A DNA stretch of 64,000 nt from Dendrolimus kikuchii (GCA_019925095.2 JAHHIN020000030.1:6349001-6413000); one strand, 5' to 3'; counted from the first letter of the stretch, positions 1 to 9,810 are shown. Made by a program: numbers and translations. The notes: generated by a model not told the origin, from the letters alone.

Positions 1-137
1 AAGAAGCTCCCTCCCGCCGACGCCTACGAGTTGCAAGCCTCCCGTAACATCGTTTTCGGTGTTTTCATTTCGGAAGCTCAGTTACCCGAACCAGCGACCA
101 ACCCTCTACAGTCCAACAGTCCACTGCAACACCAACA
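1..137 (+). repeat. BEL-1 5' LTR, 3' end
   Basis: This is the last 137 bp of the 5' LTR, ending in CACCAACA; it matches 15298-15434. The sequence then changes to TTGTCTGATCAG, the start of the internal region and presumed primer-binding area. I could not match it to a particular tRNA. Confidence 0.8.
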
Positions 138-177
138 TTGTCTGATCAGCTTCGAGCCGTATTGGAAGAACTGAAGT

Positions 178-765
178 ATGTCGAATACGAGAAGCAGAAT
201 CGAAAAGGATGCTGCGCAGGCGAGCAAGAAGAGTGCGACAGAGATAGCAACAACCTCAACAACAACTGGCAGTGTCACGGCGGAATCCGGAACAGAGACT
301 AGCTCAGTAAAAGCAACAATGCCGGTCTCTGTTACGGATTTGCAGCCGCAGCCACCGTCAGTTTTACGCGAAATACTTCGCAGAAAAGAATGCACTCAAG
401 AAGAAACTTCAAGACCGCAGTCATTACGCTCCACGACTTCCCGCAGACGACTTGCCGAGCTGGAAGCCAAAGAGAGACTAGCCGCATTGAAGTTGAAACA
501 GTTGGAGGCAGCCGTTGAACTCGAACAAGCGAGAATAAATAGGCTACAAGCCGAGTCATCGGACGATGATGACGTCATCGAAGAAAGCGAACTACTATCA
601 AGAAGAGTGGACATGTGGTTCGAGAGACTGCCGCAAACGCAGGAACCACATGCCACAGAACCCCCCGCCCCAGCAACGTTAGCCAGCGATATAGGGAGAA
701 TGAATGAACGGGGACAAGGCGTCCACGTCGGAAATATGGCACGCGGACAACGGGTCTCAGAATGA
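178..765 (+). pseudogene. BEL-1 gag, N-terminal part (in-frame stop)
   Basis: This reads as the N-terminal 195 codons of a BEL/Pao gag polyprotein: a Ser/Thr-rich start, then a charged helical stretch (about residues 90-130, rich in Glu, Lys, Leu and Arg) likely to form a coiled coil, then an acidic patch with four consecutive Asp. The TGA at 763-765 is in the same frame as the next open segment, which resumes at 790, so this is one gag broken by a nonsense change, not two genes. Gag proteins package element RNA in the cytoplasm. BEL/Pao is assigned from the downstream DUF1759-like region, A17-type protease and integrase. Confidence 0.7.
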
Positions 766-789
766 GGCCCGCCTGCACGTTCAAACGTC

Positions 790-1998
790 ATGGATGTGAC
801 GTCACTGGCTGAAGCGATCACTGAAGCGGCGCGAACGAGCACAAGGCAGGCGCAGCGATACATGCAAGAACTCCCGACTTTTAATGGAAATAGTGGCGAA
901 TGGCTGTCCTTCCAGGCAGCCTTTCGGGAATCGGGAGGGAGCTTCTCAGCAGGGGAGAACGTCGCGCGCCTGCGGAGAAGCCTAAGGGGAGCCGCACTGG
1001 AGGCCGTCAGTACCCTGCTGATTACCCAGACGGGGCCTGAAGATATTTTGAAGGCATTGGAAAGAAGATTCGGCCGTCCAGATGCCCTTGTGCTGAGAGA
1101 AATGGAGAAAATGAAGACATGGACACGAGTCACCGACAGCCCTCGGGACTTGTGCTTGTTTGCCAACAAAATGGCAAACCTAGTAGCAACAATTGAATTA
1201 TTGAACAAGCCGCAGTATTTACATAGCCCAGAGATGATACGCACGGCAGTGGAGAAGCTGACTCCAATCGTGAGGAACAAGTGGTACGACTATGCAGCTG
1301 TGAAGACCGAAGGGGTTCCGGAACTTAAGAAACTTGCGAGCTTCCTGAATGAAGAGGCAGACAAGTGCGCCGCGTATGCAACGATCGAACGCGAGAGCGA
1401 GATGGCACGATCAAAAAGGAGGACGGAGCACATACACATAGGGAACAACGACAGTGAACGCGTGAATATGAGAAAAAGTGAACCGTGCCCAGTCTGCAAA
1501 CACGATCATAAACTTAGCGATTGCCGTAAGTTCGTCGGTGCGGATGTGAGCGCGCGGTGGGACTTAGCCAAAAAGTGTAAAGTGTGCTTCCGCTGCCTGC
1601 GAAGTAGGCATCGACGTTCTTCGTGCCGCGCCCCGCCGTGTGCAGTGGAAAGATGTACGCTACACCACCACCGGTTGCTGCATCACCAAAAAACACCTGA
1701 AGTTAACGAGGTAAGTCCAAGTGCAGTGAGTGTGACGTCAGAACCGGCGGGAGAGGTGCTAGCGTCTGCGATCAACAGTGCTACCAGTGATAGAAGAAAC
1801 CAACGACGTGCCTATTTGAAGGTGGCCCCGGTCGCTATAACCGGACCGAGGGGCAGTTGTCACACTTACGCACTGTTGGACGAAGGAAGCACCGTGACTA
1901 TTATAGATGCGCAACTGGCCGAGCAACTGGGTCTTAAAGGACCACGTGACCCCATGAAGATGCAAGGAGTCAACGGCGAGGAGTCATCGCATGACTAA
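790..1998 (+). pseudogene. BEL-1 gag C-terminus and start of A17 protease
   Basis: This continues the gag frame after the TGA at 763-765. Residues 30-200 resemble the DUF1759 capsid-like domain of BEL/Pao elements. Residues 235-300 hold Cys/His zinc-knuckle-like motifs (CPVCKHDHKLSDC, CKVCFRCLRSRHRRSSC). The end carries the catalytic block of an A17 aspartic protease (LLDEGSTVTIID). The frame stops at 1998 soon after that block, where element coding sequence is lost. In family members the same frame runs on through protease, reverse transcriptase, RNase H and integrase; here more than 1 kb of pol is missing. Confidence 0.8.
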
Positions 1999-2799
1999 CC
2001 GGCGGGAGCAGTGGAAAGAAAAGGAGGCGTTGACGTCGCACTAAGAAGTAGAAGATCGATATAACAAGCGACATCGGACCCCGGAGTCCGAAGGCAGAAG
2101 AAGTACCCAAGAAGTCCTGCGTCGTGCCAGACGTCGTTACGTTACAGGAAGCGACGTATGCGTCCAACTGGGTATGGACCCAGGAATATGGATTCCCGTA
2201 TCCCGAACACGGATTCGAGAACAATTTGAAAATCTGGTCCGGAAAAAGGCAAAGAACAAATATGAAACCCAAGATGAAACAAACATGGAAGATCAAAATC
2301 ATCGATTTCAATTACGTAAGATGCGCTTATCAGTGGACGAGCCGACTTCAAGTGCAGGCTTGCGTAGTAAACGCCCGTCGACGAATGAGCACGCGGTGGT
2401 GCATCGATTGAATATGTACTAATCGTAGCGAACCGCGCGCCCCGCAGATTGTGATAAGCGAACATTCATGCAAGTGAAAATTAACGAAGACACCAAGGAA
2501 CATAATTTCGTTTCCAAATGGACATCGCATTGATTAGCGCCTGGTCTTCGCCATGCATTTCACTTTAAAAAAAAAATGGGAATGCAAGGAAATTTTGAGA
2601 ATTAAGACATGAAAAAGCGCCTGCGATATTGATCAATCGCTGCAAGAATCGACGTCAGGAAAATATCTGCAGGAAGAAGAAAAATAGAAGTGCGCGGCGC
2701 TTAACGTCAGTAATGACGTCACCGTCATCGACTTTGATGGTTTCTTACACTGAACTAGTCTAGTGAGACCGTAAAGGAAGAAGAAGAATTCTGTCCCAA
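1999..2799 (+). other. BEL-1 rearranged pol remnant, no intact gene
   Basis: This is about 800 bp between the protease start and the integrase, where reverse transcriptase and RNase H should lie. Only short open frames are present and I see no RT motif such as YMDD. The sequence is AG-rich and looks like a decayed or replaced segment. I see nothing else in it. Confidence 0.5.
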
Positions 2800-3669
2800 A
2801 TGAAGATTGGAAGAATATACAAGAAGAGATATGTGGCGTTATTCACATGTATAACGTCACGGGCACTACACCTCGAGGTCGTCGCGTCGCTGAGTGCCGA
2901 CTCAGCCATCAACGCGCTGCGCCGCTTCATAGCGCGGCGCGGCGTCCCCACCGAACTCTGGAGCGACAACGCTACGTGTTTCCGCTCGGCCGACCGCGAA
3001 CTCGCGGAGGCTGGGCGCGCCGTCGAAGAAGAAGCGTCGCGCCGGCAGATCGCCTGGCGGTTCTTACCGCCGGCGGCACCCTTCATGGCCGGCGCCTGGG
3101 AGCGCATGGTACGCACCGTCAAAGAGGCGTTGCGAGTCACCCTGCGCGAGCAGCGCCCGAGCGATGAGACGCTCGCCACACTGCTCGCTGAAGTCGAAGC
3201 CACCGTGAACTCACGGCCGCTCACTCATGTGGCCGTGGGTCCCGACGAGCCCCCAGCCATCACGCCGAACATGCTGCTCCTGGGGCCGAATTGCCACACG
3301 ACGGCCCCCGGGAACTTCGAGGCCAGCAACGTGACTGCGCGCGCGCACTGGAGACGCGCGCAGTACCTCGCCGATGTCTTCTGGCGACGGTGGGTGCGGG
3401 AGTACCTGCCGCTACTACAATACCGGCGGGAGCTCTACGCAAGCGGTGACAACCCTAAGGTAGGCGATTTGGTTATTATTTGTGACCCAAATCTGCCCCG
3501 CAACACATGGCCCCGAGGACGAGTGACTGCAGTGCATCCCGGCAAAGACGGCGAGGTTCGAGTCCTGGACGTGACGACGGCCAGCGGACGAGTGCTGAGG
3601 CGGCCTACCAAGAGAGTCGTCGTGCTGCCCATAGAAGAATCACGAGACGCGACGGCGGGAGAATGTTGA
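2800..3669 (+). pseudogene. BEL-1 integrase, truncated, with C-terminal DUF5641-like domain
   Basis: This encodes the later part of a BEL/Pao integrase. It starts just inside the RNase H-like core (KKRYVALFTCITSRALHLEV). The second catalytic Asp is in WSDNATCF and the Glu in AWERMV. A tail of about 130 residues follows, with AHWRRAQYLADVFWRRWVREY and a GDLVII strand, as in the DUF5641 domain of these elements. The zinc-binding N-terminus and first catalytic Asp, normally just upstream, are absent, so the protein would not be active. Its TGA stop overlaps the first bases of the 3' LTR, the usual arrangement in BEL/Pao. The coding sequence is strikingly GC-rich compared with its surroundings. 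Confidence 0.85.
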
Positions 3670-4135
3670 CGACGACAAACATTAATGTATGAAACTCACC
3701 GACCTGTCTAAACAGGCGATAAGAACATAGGTATAATTTGCTAAGCCTCGTAGATAATATAGACGCGACCGTTAACGCAGGAAAGAGACAGGTCGGACTG
3801 AGACAAATATAGTTTATTTTTGAACAGTTATTAATTTAAAATTTAATAAATAAGTTATTAGAATTAAATGTATAAAATGTATAATAGCCTAAGTTGCTAG
3901 GAAATAAATGTTATAGCGTTTGTCTTTCATTGAAAGTAGGACCCCTATTAGATCCTGGTAAATGAGACCGGGCTACGGGCGTGCAGAACGCCGCCTGGAG
4001 CCCGGGACTCAACACGAAAAGGGGACCGGGTTACAGGCGTGCAGAACGCAGCCTGGAACCCGGGACCCAAAAGGGTAGCGGAAACCGGGCTACAGGACTG
4101 CAGAACGCAACCGGAGCCCGGGATCCGTGAGGTAT

Positions 4136-4188
4136 GCCTGCACTATTGCCTACTCCGAAAGCGAGTAGGCCATAATGATAGTGCAGGC
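4136..4188 (+). repeat. Two-tier hairpin in BEL-1 LTR
   Basis: Perfect inverted repeats nest here. Outer arms GCCTGCACTAT (4136-4146) and ATAGTGCAGGC (4178-4188) enclose inner arms GCCTACTC (4148-4155) and GAGTAGGC (4163-4170). The RNA could form a long stem-loop in the LTR. Its function is unknown. Confidence 0.75.
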
Positions 4189-4225
4189 AGAGGTCCGCGC
4201 GCGACAGCGCATGGTTTTGAAATAA

Positions 4226-4237
4226 GGTAACTGTAAG
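4226..4237 (+). repeat. J1 target site duplication, left
   Basis: GGTAACTGTAAG is repeated exactly at 9564-9575. The two copies bracket the J1 LINE, next to its poly(A) end (T-run on the + strand). Confidence 0.9.
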
Positions 4238-4549
4238 TTTTTTTTTTTTATTGGACTTGACTTTATGTTGTTGGTCCGAAGACCTTACAACTTTACCGGG
4301 GTTTTTGGGGCGAGTGCCTTCGCGAAGCGAAGGCGCTCGAGCCCGGGGGGGCAACTTGCTCGAGGGAGCTCCCTAAGGAGTTTTACCTCGGCTGGACTGT
4401 TGCCATGAGAGGGGGATGAATTTAATGATGCCCACCATAGGGCGACACAAAGCACTAATTGAGAACGGGCGACGGGTAATATAAAGCCCGAGGGGAAGGA
4501 TCCCGGCGGGCCGGGATCGGCGGTTCGCGGCGGCCTACGCTATCTTACT

Positions 4550-4613
4550 GCCGTTTCGTAACGTGTTATGGCTGGGAGAGAAGAAACGGCGAAAGAAACT
4601 TCCCAGCAACACG
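4550..4613 (-). promoter_or_regulatory. Structured 3' RNA module of J1 (three helices, pseudoknot-like)
   Basis: In + strand coordinates, CGTGTT (4562-4567) pairs with AACACG (4608-4613), and GCTGGGA (4571-4577) pairs with TCCCAGC (4601-4607). GCCGTTTC (4550-4557), outside that hairpin, pairs with GAAACGGC (4583-4590) in its loop. J2 (14885-14948) and the Penelope-like element (21260-21324) carry the same arrangement with compensatory substitutions. The role is unknown; reverse transcriptase recognition at the RNA 3' end is one inference. Confidence 0.65.
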
Positions 4614-4619
4614 CCTAGT

Positions 4620-7535
4620 CTATCCTGTGGGGGGGCTATGTCTCCTAACGTCCCTCGCAGGGACGTGGAGAGATCTTGATTGGCGGCGCCTGAGACGCCG
4701 CCGTCTGTGTCTGTCTGTCCGTGCCTGCCAGCCTGCCGTCCTAACCGCGGGCGGGCTGATCCGGGCCAGCCGTTTTGTGATAACGTCGACCCTGTCCGTG
4801 AGGACGTTACGCGGTCGTCGTACGAGAGCCTTTCGCCGAGGCTTATAATCGGACGCGGACACGACGAGCGGATTTCGATGATGCGGCGCGAGATCGAAAT
4901 ACTTACGCGAGAGCGACGTAATGTAGTTTTTGATGGAGGGAAGCTCCAGATCGCGGTGGAGGTCGACGTTACGCATATAGAGGGGAGCACCGACGGCTCT
5001 GCGCATGAATTTATTCTGCACAATTTGCAGTTTATCTAATAGGGCAGGCTTGGCATGGCCGAATACCACACTCGCGTATGTCATGATCGGGCGGATGCAT
5101 GTTTTATACAGAGTAAGCTTGTGTCTGAGGGACATTTTGCTTCGTTTGTCTATCATGGGTGCTAAACGACCCATCACAAATCGCGCTCTATTTCGGACTA
5201 TAGTGATATGCTCGTTGAAGCGCAAGTTCCGATCTAGGGTGACACCAAGATATTTGGTGTACTTTGCCCAGGGGATTTGTTGGTCGTAGAGCGAAATGGT
5301 TTTTAGGCGAAGGCTAGCGCGTTTGGGGGAGCGAAGCGTGCCCGGGGAAAAGAACATTGCTGCGCTTTTCTCCGGGTTTACCTCTATCCTCCATTTGCGA
5401 AACCATTCGCCTAGCTCTGTGACAGCTGCCTGCAGCCGGACGCAAGCCATTTGTCGGTTGTGATCTGATGTATAGAGTGCGGTGTCATCCGCGAAGAGGG
5501 CCAACTCCACATCTGGAGTTTTTGGGATGTCGCTGGTGTACAGCGTGAAGAGTAGTGGCGACAGGGCCGAGCCCTGTGGTACACCGGCTGTGAGTGGGTG
5601 AGGGGACGAGCGCGTTCCCTCCACTCGAAAACGGAAGCTACGACCTAGGAGGAAGTCTCGCAAGATGAGCACGAGTCTGTCTGGCACACCGAACTGGTAC
5701 AGCTTGTAAATCAAGCCGTTGTGCCAGACCTTGTCGAAGGCTTTTGCTACGTCTAGGAACAGTGCGGCTGTTCCTATAGGGCGGGGGCGATGGGCAAAGT
5801 GAGATAATATGTGCTCCGTGATGCGGTGCACCTGTTGGACGCATGAGTGTCTGGCACGGAAGCCAAATTGCTCATCGGGTATTAGATGTTTGCTGAAGGC
5901 AAAATCTCTAAGTCGAGAGAGGATGACCCTTTCGTAAAGCTTGCTGAGTGCGCTCAGTAGGCTGATTGGACGGTAGCTGGACGGTTTATTAGCCGGTTTT
6001 CCCGGCTTGTGAATACCGATGACATCTGCCTCCTTCCAGATCGCGGGAAAGGAGCAGTTTGTTATGGCGGCATTGAAGATGCTCACCAGGATTATAATTA
6101 GATGGGCGGGTAGAAGTTTTAAAACGCGATTGTTGATGCCATCGGTCCCTGGGGCCTTTCGCGGTTTGAGAGACTTGATCAGATCTTGCACTTCTTCGAC
6201 CGTGACCGTGTCGAGTGTGGTTTCCGCTGGTAAGGAGGATCTACGTTCGACCTCGGAGTCTACCTCCGTCAGGTGTGACTGGTCGACGTTTTGCGTAGTG
6301 GGGGAGCATTGAAGCTCTAGACTCTGAGCAAGGCACTCGGCCTTCTCCTCGTCATCGAACGCCTCGGTGTTGTCGGCTCTTTCTAGCGCGGGTATGACAG
6401 TAAGGGTGTCTGATCTGAGAGCTCTAGCCAGCTTCCAGTACGCCTGGTGAGTTGGTTCGATATCTCTCAACGTTCTGTCCCAACGTTGTTCCCTGACTTC
6501 CCGGATACGTAGTTTAACCTCGCGCTCTAGTTCGCGGAGTCGGACTCTGTTATCCTCGGTGGGATATCTGTCGTGAGCTCTGGAGGCGGCTCTCTTTTCC
6601 CTCAGCAGTACCCTCACCTCGTCCGGCAGGCATAAGTGGCGGTCATCCTCCACTGGCACCTGCCTGGACGAGTTCCGCACTGCGGATTGAAGGTGGCTGG
6701 TGAGAGCCTCGATTGCCGTCTCCGTGTCTTGGCGGGACTCGATGTGGTCCGGGATGCGGTCCAGGTCTTCTGAGCTGGTTGCCTTGAGGAGGGTCTCAAG
6801 TCTCAACCAGTCCACAGAGGTCCTAGTTTCAGATGTCTGGTCTGTCTGTGGTCCTAATCTGAGTATAACCGGACGATGGTCCGAGTCTATATCGTCCATC
6901 GTTTCGATCGAATGGAACTGAAGGGTTACGCCCCTCAGTAATGCTAGGTCGAGAATGTTTGGGGTCCCCCAGTCGCGGTTGGGGGGGTATCTTGTGGGGG
7001 TCAAGGGAGTTAGTATATCAAACAAAAGACTGTCTGATATATTTATGAGTGCTCTGCCATTGGGGTTAGTGGTATTGCAGTTCCACTGCTCGTGTTTGCA
7101 ATTCAGATCCCCGGCTATTATAACAGCCGGGCCTAAGTTGAATAGGGCTTCTAGGTCTTTCTTATTAAGGGGTTTTTGGCATGCGAGGTATGCTGAGACT
7201 ATGACTAGGGGTTGGTGGCCAGTCATTGCTAGTCTGCAGGCGGATACCTCCATACCTTCTAGTGGGGGGGTGACTAGGGGCATGCAATGTAGAGATCTTC
7301 TGAAATAGATCAGGGTGCCGCCACCACGGCCTATCCTGTCATGTCTAGTGACCCGATAGTTAGAGATCTTTGGATCTCTATCACTCGGTTTCAGGAAGGT
7401 CTCCTGCACTAGTAGTATATCTACTTGATTGGTAACCAGGAAGTCATGGACCAAGTCGCGCTGGTTTCGAAGGCCGTTGGCGTTATAAGTCGCCAGAGTC
7501 AATGAGCGTGGTTTATTCCTACCTACATGCGCCAT
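4620..7535 (-). CDS. J1 ORF2: AP endonuclease / reverse transcriptase (971 aa)
   Basis: This is the LINE ORF2 polyprotein, which nicks target DNA and copies element RNA from the nick. Residues 10-225 form an APE-type endonuclease: TYNANGLRNQ with the metal-binding Asn, LLVQETFLKP with the Glu, AGDLNCKHEQWN, and the SDHRPV motif. Residues about 430-730 are the reverse transcriptase, with SSYRPISLLS, FLDVAKAFDKVWH, AGVPQGSALSPLLF and the catalytic FADD box. A basic C-terminal tail (RRRRLRRRQSR) follows. The frame is open throughout and the ATG lies 38 bp after the ORF1 stop. Length and domain order match Jockey-clade ORF2. The 60.7-62 kb copy is very similar, showing a recently amplified family. 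Confidence 0.93.
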   Translation of the reverse strand: MAHVGRNKPRSLTLATYNANGLRNQRDLVHDFLVTNQVDILLVQETFLKPSDRDPKISNYRVTRHDRIGRGGGTLIYFRRSLHCMPLVTPPLEGMEVSACRLAMTGHQPLVIVSAYLACQKPLNKKDLEALFNLGPAVIIAGDLNCKHEQWNCNTTNPNGRALINISDSLLFDILTPLTPTRYPPNRDWGTPNILDLALLRGVTLQFHSIETMDDIDSDHRPVILRLGPQTDQTSETRTSVDWLRLETLLKATSSEDLDRIPDHIESRQDTETAIEALTSHLQSAVRNSSRQVPVEDDRHLCLPDEVRVLLREKRAASRAHDRYPTEDNRVRLRELEREVKLRIREVREQRWDRTLRDIEPTHQAYWKLARALRSDTLTVIPALERADNTEAFDDEEKAECLAQSLELQCSPTTQNVDQSHLTEVDSEVERRSSLPAETTLDTVTVEEVQDLIKSLKPRKAPGTDGINNRVLKLLPAHLIIILVSIFNAAITNCSFPAIWKEADVIGIHKPGKPANKPSSYRPISLLSALSKLYERVILSRLRDFAFSKHLIPDEQFGFRARHSCVQQVHRITEHILSHFAHRPRPIGTAALFLDVAKAFDKVWHNGLIYKLYQFGVPDRLVLILRDFLLGRSFRFRVEGTRSSPHPLTAGVPQGSALSPLLFTLYTSDIPKTPDVELALFADDTALYTSDHNRQMACVRLQAAVTELGEWFRKWRIEVNPEKSAAMFFSPGTLRSPKRASLRLKTISLYDQQIPWAKYTKYLGVTLDRNLRFNEHITIVRNRARFVMGRLAPMIDKRSKMSLRHKLTLYKTCIRPIMTYASVVFGHAKPALLDKLQIVQNKFMRRAVGAPLYMRNVDLHRDLELPSIKNYITSLSRKYFDLAPHHRNPLVVSASDYKPRRKALVRRPRNVLTDRVDVITKRLARISPPAVRTAGWQARTDRHRRRRLRRRQSRSLHVPARDVRRHSPPTG

Positions 7536-7572
7536 TTGTTACCGGTAACAAAATTTTAACTAGGTTGTTTAG

Positions 7573-9432
7573 TTATAACGACCTAAGTATCTGGAGGAGG
7601 TACGCGTGATCCATTTCGATCACGAGTTGATCCCGGAGGGAGGGTTGACTTGACTCTGAAACTTGTCTCAGTTTCCGAGCCAAGAGTTGGACCTCTTCTA
7701 GGTCGAAGGGCAAGTTCTTGGCGAATTTAGTCGCCAAGGCTAAGTCCTCCGCTATAGAGTGGTGTGCTGACGGCCCAGAAGGTGCCTTCGAAATGGGGGC
7801 GGGGGCGGGGGTGGCCGGGAGTAAGCCGGCCGTAGCTGGGGCGCGCGCCCTTAACGGTGGGAACGCTTCCATCGCGGGAAGACCCGTCCAGTGGTTTACC
7901 ACTGGAAGGGGGGCCGCCACGAATGCGGGTTTGTTCGGCACTTTCTTAGTGCCTTTTTGGGCATTGTCCTTTCCGACCTTACGTTTGGGTCGGGGGGCGG
8001 CAGGGCAGCCTCTGTAGTTTGCGGGGTGACCCGCTTTGCCGCAGAGGATGCAGCTCGGTGGCTCCGGGGAGTCCCGGGTGCGAGTGCACTCCGGGGTCCC
8101 GTGGTCCCCCAGGCACTTGACGCACCTGGGACGGGATTGACAATGTAGGGCAGAGTGCCCATAAAGTTGGCAGCGATGACACTGCCGCAATGCATGTTTT
8201 TCGTGTGGACGTTCCACACGAAGGCCAGAGAGGCCACAGACCTTCTGAAGTTCGAAGATCTTTTTCCCCTCTGGGGAGAGGTCAAGGACAACCAATACCA
8301 GGTTTAGAGGCGACTTTGTGGCGTCGCCTCTGTGCATACGGTGCACTTCGTGCACCGGTAGCGCTTGAGATTTAAGGTCCTCGAGAATGTAGGAACACTC
8401 GATTTCCTGTGGGAGTCCGCGGATTACAGCCCGAAGGCGTTTTTCTTCCGGCAAGGCATAAGTATAGTAACCGATTTTACGGTCACATAATAGAGATGTT
8501 AGGGCGCGGTGGTCACTTGAAGACGTGACCATAACTTTGATGCCGTGTTGGGTATCACGGGCTTCTTTAATAGAAATTGCCTTACCTGGCAGTTCCGAAG
8601 CGAGTTGGAGCCAGTGGGCTTTTTCGCGGATAACTAGGGGTGGCGGTGGGCGCTGGGAAGGTGGCCCAGGGCGGCTGGAGGGTGCCGCTGTCGGTTTGCT
8701 GCCCGCAGTGGGTGCGGGGTTGGGGGGGACCTCCCTCTGGGTCTTACGCTTTTTCGAGCGATTGACGGTTATAAAACCGTCATCGTCTTCGCGGTCAAGG
8801 GGGATGTTCGCGGGAGGCGCGACATCCATGGGGGTTAATTCATCAGCCAGTGAGAGAGGGGCATCCCTGAGGTATTGCGGACCTTCAGGGGACAAGTCGA
8901 TTTCTCGACGAGAATCGATTACTCGGTGGATAGGAGATCGCGAACGTGATGTCGCTGAACTCGCGGAGCTCGAACGCGGTTGTCCCGACGCGGAACCGCG
9001 GGAATACGAGGCGCGCGATTTTGGTGCCACACGGTGCGTATCGCTGAGCGGGGGTGCGGGCGGCGGGCGAACCGGTAACGTAGCGGGTACGGACGCGGGG
9101 GGGGCGAGCGCTATGGCGGAGCGCAGGTAGTCCGCGGTAAGCGCGGCGGCGGGGGTCGCGGGGGGTGCGATGGTCGCGGCAGACGCGGGCGCGGGGAGGG
9201 GGGCCTGCCCGGGGGCCCCTTGCAGGTGTATCGGTTTCTCGGAATTAAGTTCCGAGATAACGGACGCGATTGATTGGGACTCCGCAGTCCCCAAAAATTG
9301 ATTTAGTACCTGAGGGAATTGCTGCCGTAAAAACGACAGCAAACCCTCCAACGGCGATGGAGAAGACTCCACGCCGTCCATTGTCCCTAAAGGGGACGAA
9401 CGATTTGGTGGAAAAACCACCTGATGACGCAC
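7573..9432 (-). CDS. J1 ORF1: gag-like nucleic-acid-binding protein (619 aa)
   Basis: This is LINE ORF1, an RNA chaperone/packaging protein. The N-terminal 270 residues are low complexity (Pro, Ala, Ser-rich). A conserved block follows (about 280-415; KEARDTQHGIKV, EEKRLRAVIRGLP, HEVHRMHRGD) that fits the PRE_C2HC region of Jockey-clade gag proteins. Three CCHC knuckles come next: CHRCQLYGHSALHC (about 418-431), CVKCLGDHGTPEC and CILCGKAGHPANYRGC. A second in-frame ATG 17 codons downstream could be the true start. ORF2 begins 38 bp after the stop. The frame is intact, unlike that of J2. Confidence 0.9.
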   Translation of the reverse strand: MRHQVVFPPNRSSPLGTMDGVESSPSPLEGLLSFLRQQFPQVLNQFLGTAESQSIASVISELNSEKPIHLQGAPGQAPLPAPASAATIAPPATPAAALTADYLRSAIALAPPASVPATLPVRPPPAPPLSDTHRVAPKSRASYSRGSASGQPRSSSASSATSRSRSPIHRVIDSRREIDLSPEGPQYLRDAPLSLADELTPMDVAPPANIPLDREDDDGFITVNRSKKRKTQREVPPNPAPTAGSKPTAAPSSRPGPPSQRPPPPLVIREKAHWLQLASELPGKAISIKEARDTQHGIKVMVTSSSDHRALTSLLCDRKIGYYTYALPEEKRLRAVIRGLPQEIECSYILEDLKSQALPVHEVHRMHRGDATKSPLNLVLVVLDLSPEGKKIFELQKVCGLSGLRVERPHEKHALRQCHRCQLYGHSALHCQSRPRCVKCLGDHGTPECTRTRDSPEPPSCILCGKAGHPANYRGCPAAPRPKRKVGKDNAQKGTKKVPNKPAFVAAPLPVVNHWTGLPAMEAFPPLRARAPATAGLLPATPAPAPISKAPSGPSAHHSIAEDLALATKFAKNLPFDLEEVQLLARKLRQVSESSQPSLRDQLVIEMDHAYLLQILRSL

Positions 9433-9563
9433 TTTTCACTGCACTGTCACAGAAAAAACACAAATCGACCGTGTGAGCGAACGAACACAACGAACACGAA
9501 TAACGGACTGCCGAGGCGGAACGGGAGACGTGCGCGCGCGACGAACGATAGCGGGCGAATGGT

Positions 9564-9575
9564 GGTAACTGTAAG
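9564..9575 (+). repeat. J1 target site duplication, right
   Basis: This is the second copy of GGTAACTGTAAG, next to the 5' end of J1. BEL-1 LTR sequence resumes at 9576. Confidence 0.9.
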
Positions 9576-9787
9576 AGCGCTCAGCGCTTTATATTTATAG
9601 TGATGAAGCGGGGGGCGAGGAAAATGCCCATAACGACGTCCCGCAAACGAAAACCATGGGTCGTAACAATGTAAGGACCCTCAGGATAGGCTAGGATCTA
9701 GGGTGTACCAAAGTATGTAATAGTAATAAGTTAGAATAAGGCTTGGTTTATGTAACAATGAAGCGGGGGGTCGGCGGAGGCGGCTTC

Positions 9788-9795
9788 TATAAATA
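9788..9795 (+). promoter_or_regulatory. TATA box of the BEL-1 LTR
   Basis: TATAAATA lies in the U3-like part of the LTR. In the uninterrupted LTR it would sit just upstream of the sequence that resumes at 15254. Position and sequence support a core promoter, now split by J2. Confidence 0.55.
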
Positions 9796-9810
9796 TGAGA
9801 CGCCTTGAAG

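Larger units (their letters stand above)
3664..4237 (+). repeat. BEL-1 3' LTR, piece 1 of 3
   Basis: The LTR opens with TGTTGACGACGACA and continues to the J1 insertion site. It contains three imperfect tandem copies (about 50-60 bp each, 3966-4132) of a GC-rich unit with the core GCAGAACGC and flanking CCGGGCTAC / GAGCCCGGGA. A strong two-tier inverted repeat follows at 4136-4188. The last 12 bases, GGTAACTGTAAG (4226-4237), are the left target duplication of J1. Confidence 0.8.
4238..9563 (-). mobile_element. Full-length Jockey-type LINE J1
   Basis: This is a 5.3-kb non-LTR retrotransposon on the - strand, flanked by the exact 12-bp duplication GGTAACTGTAAG. Its poly(A) tail is the T-run at 4238-4249, and its 5' end lies near 9563, starting CCATTCGCCC in sense. 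ORF1 (7573-9432) has PRE_C2HC-like and CCHC zinc-knuckle features. ORF2 (4620-7535) has an AP endonuclease and a reverse transcriptase. Both are uninterrupted, and completeness with a perfect duplication implies recent insertion. The 3' UTR carries the structured module at 4550-4613. Related copies lie at 26970-27218, 43771-44025 and 60751-62335. Confidence 0.92.

Noticed and set aside
396..1280. A 294-codon open frame on the - strand of BEL-1 gag
   Set aside because: It mirrors the gag coding frame, has low-complexity Ser-rich sequence and no motif.
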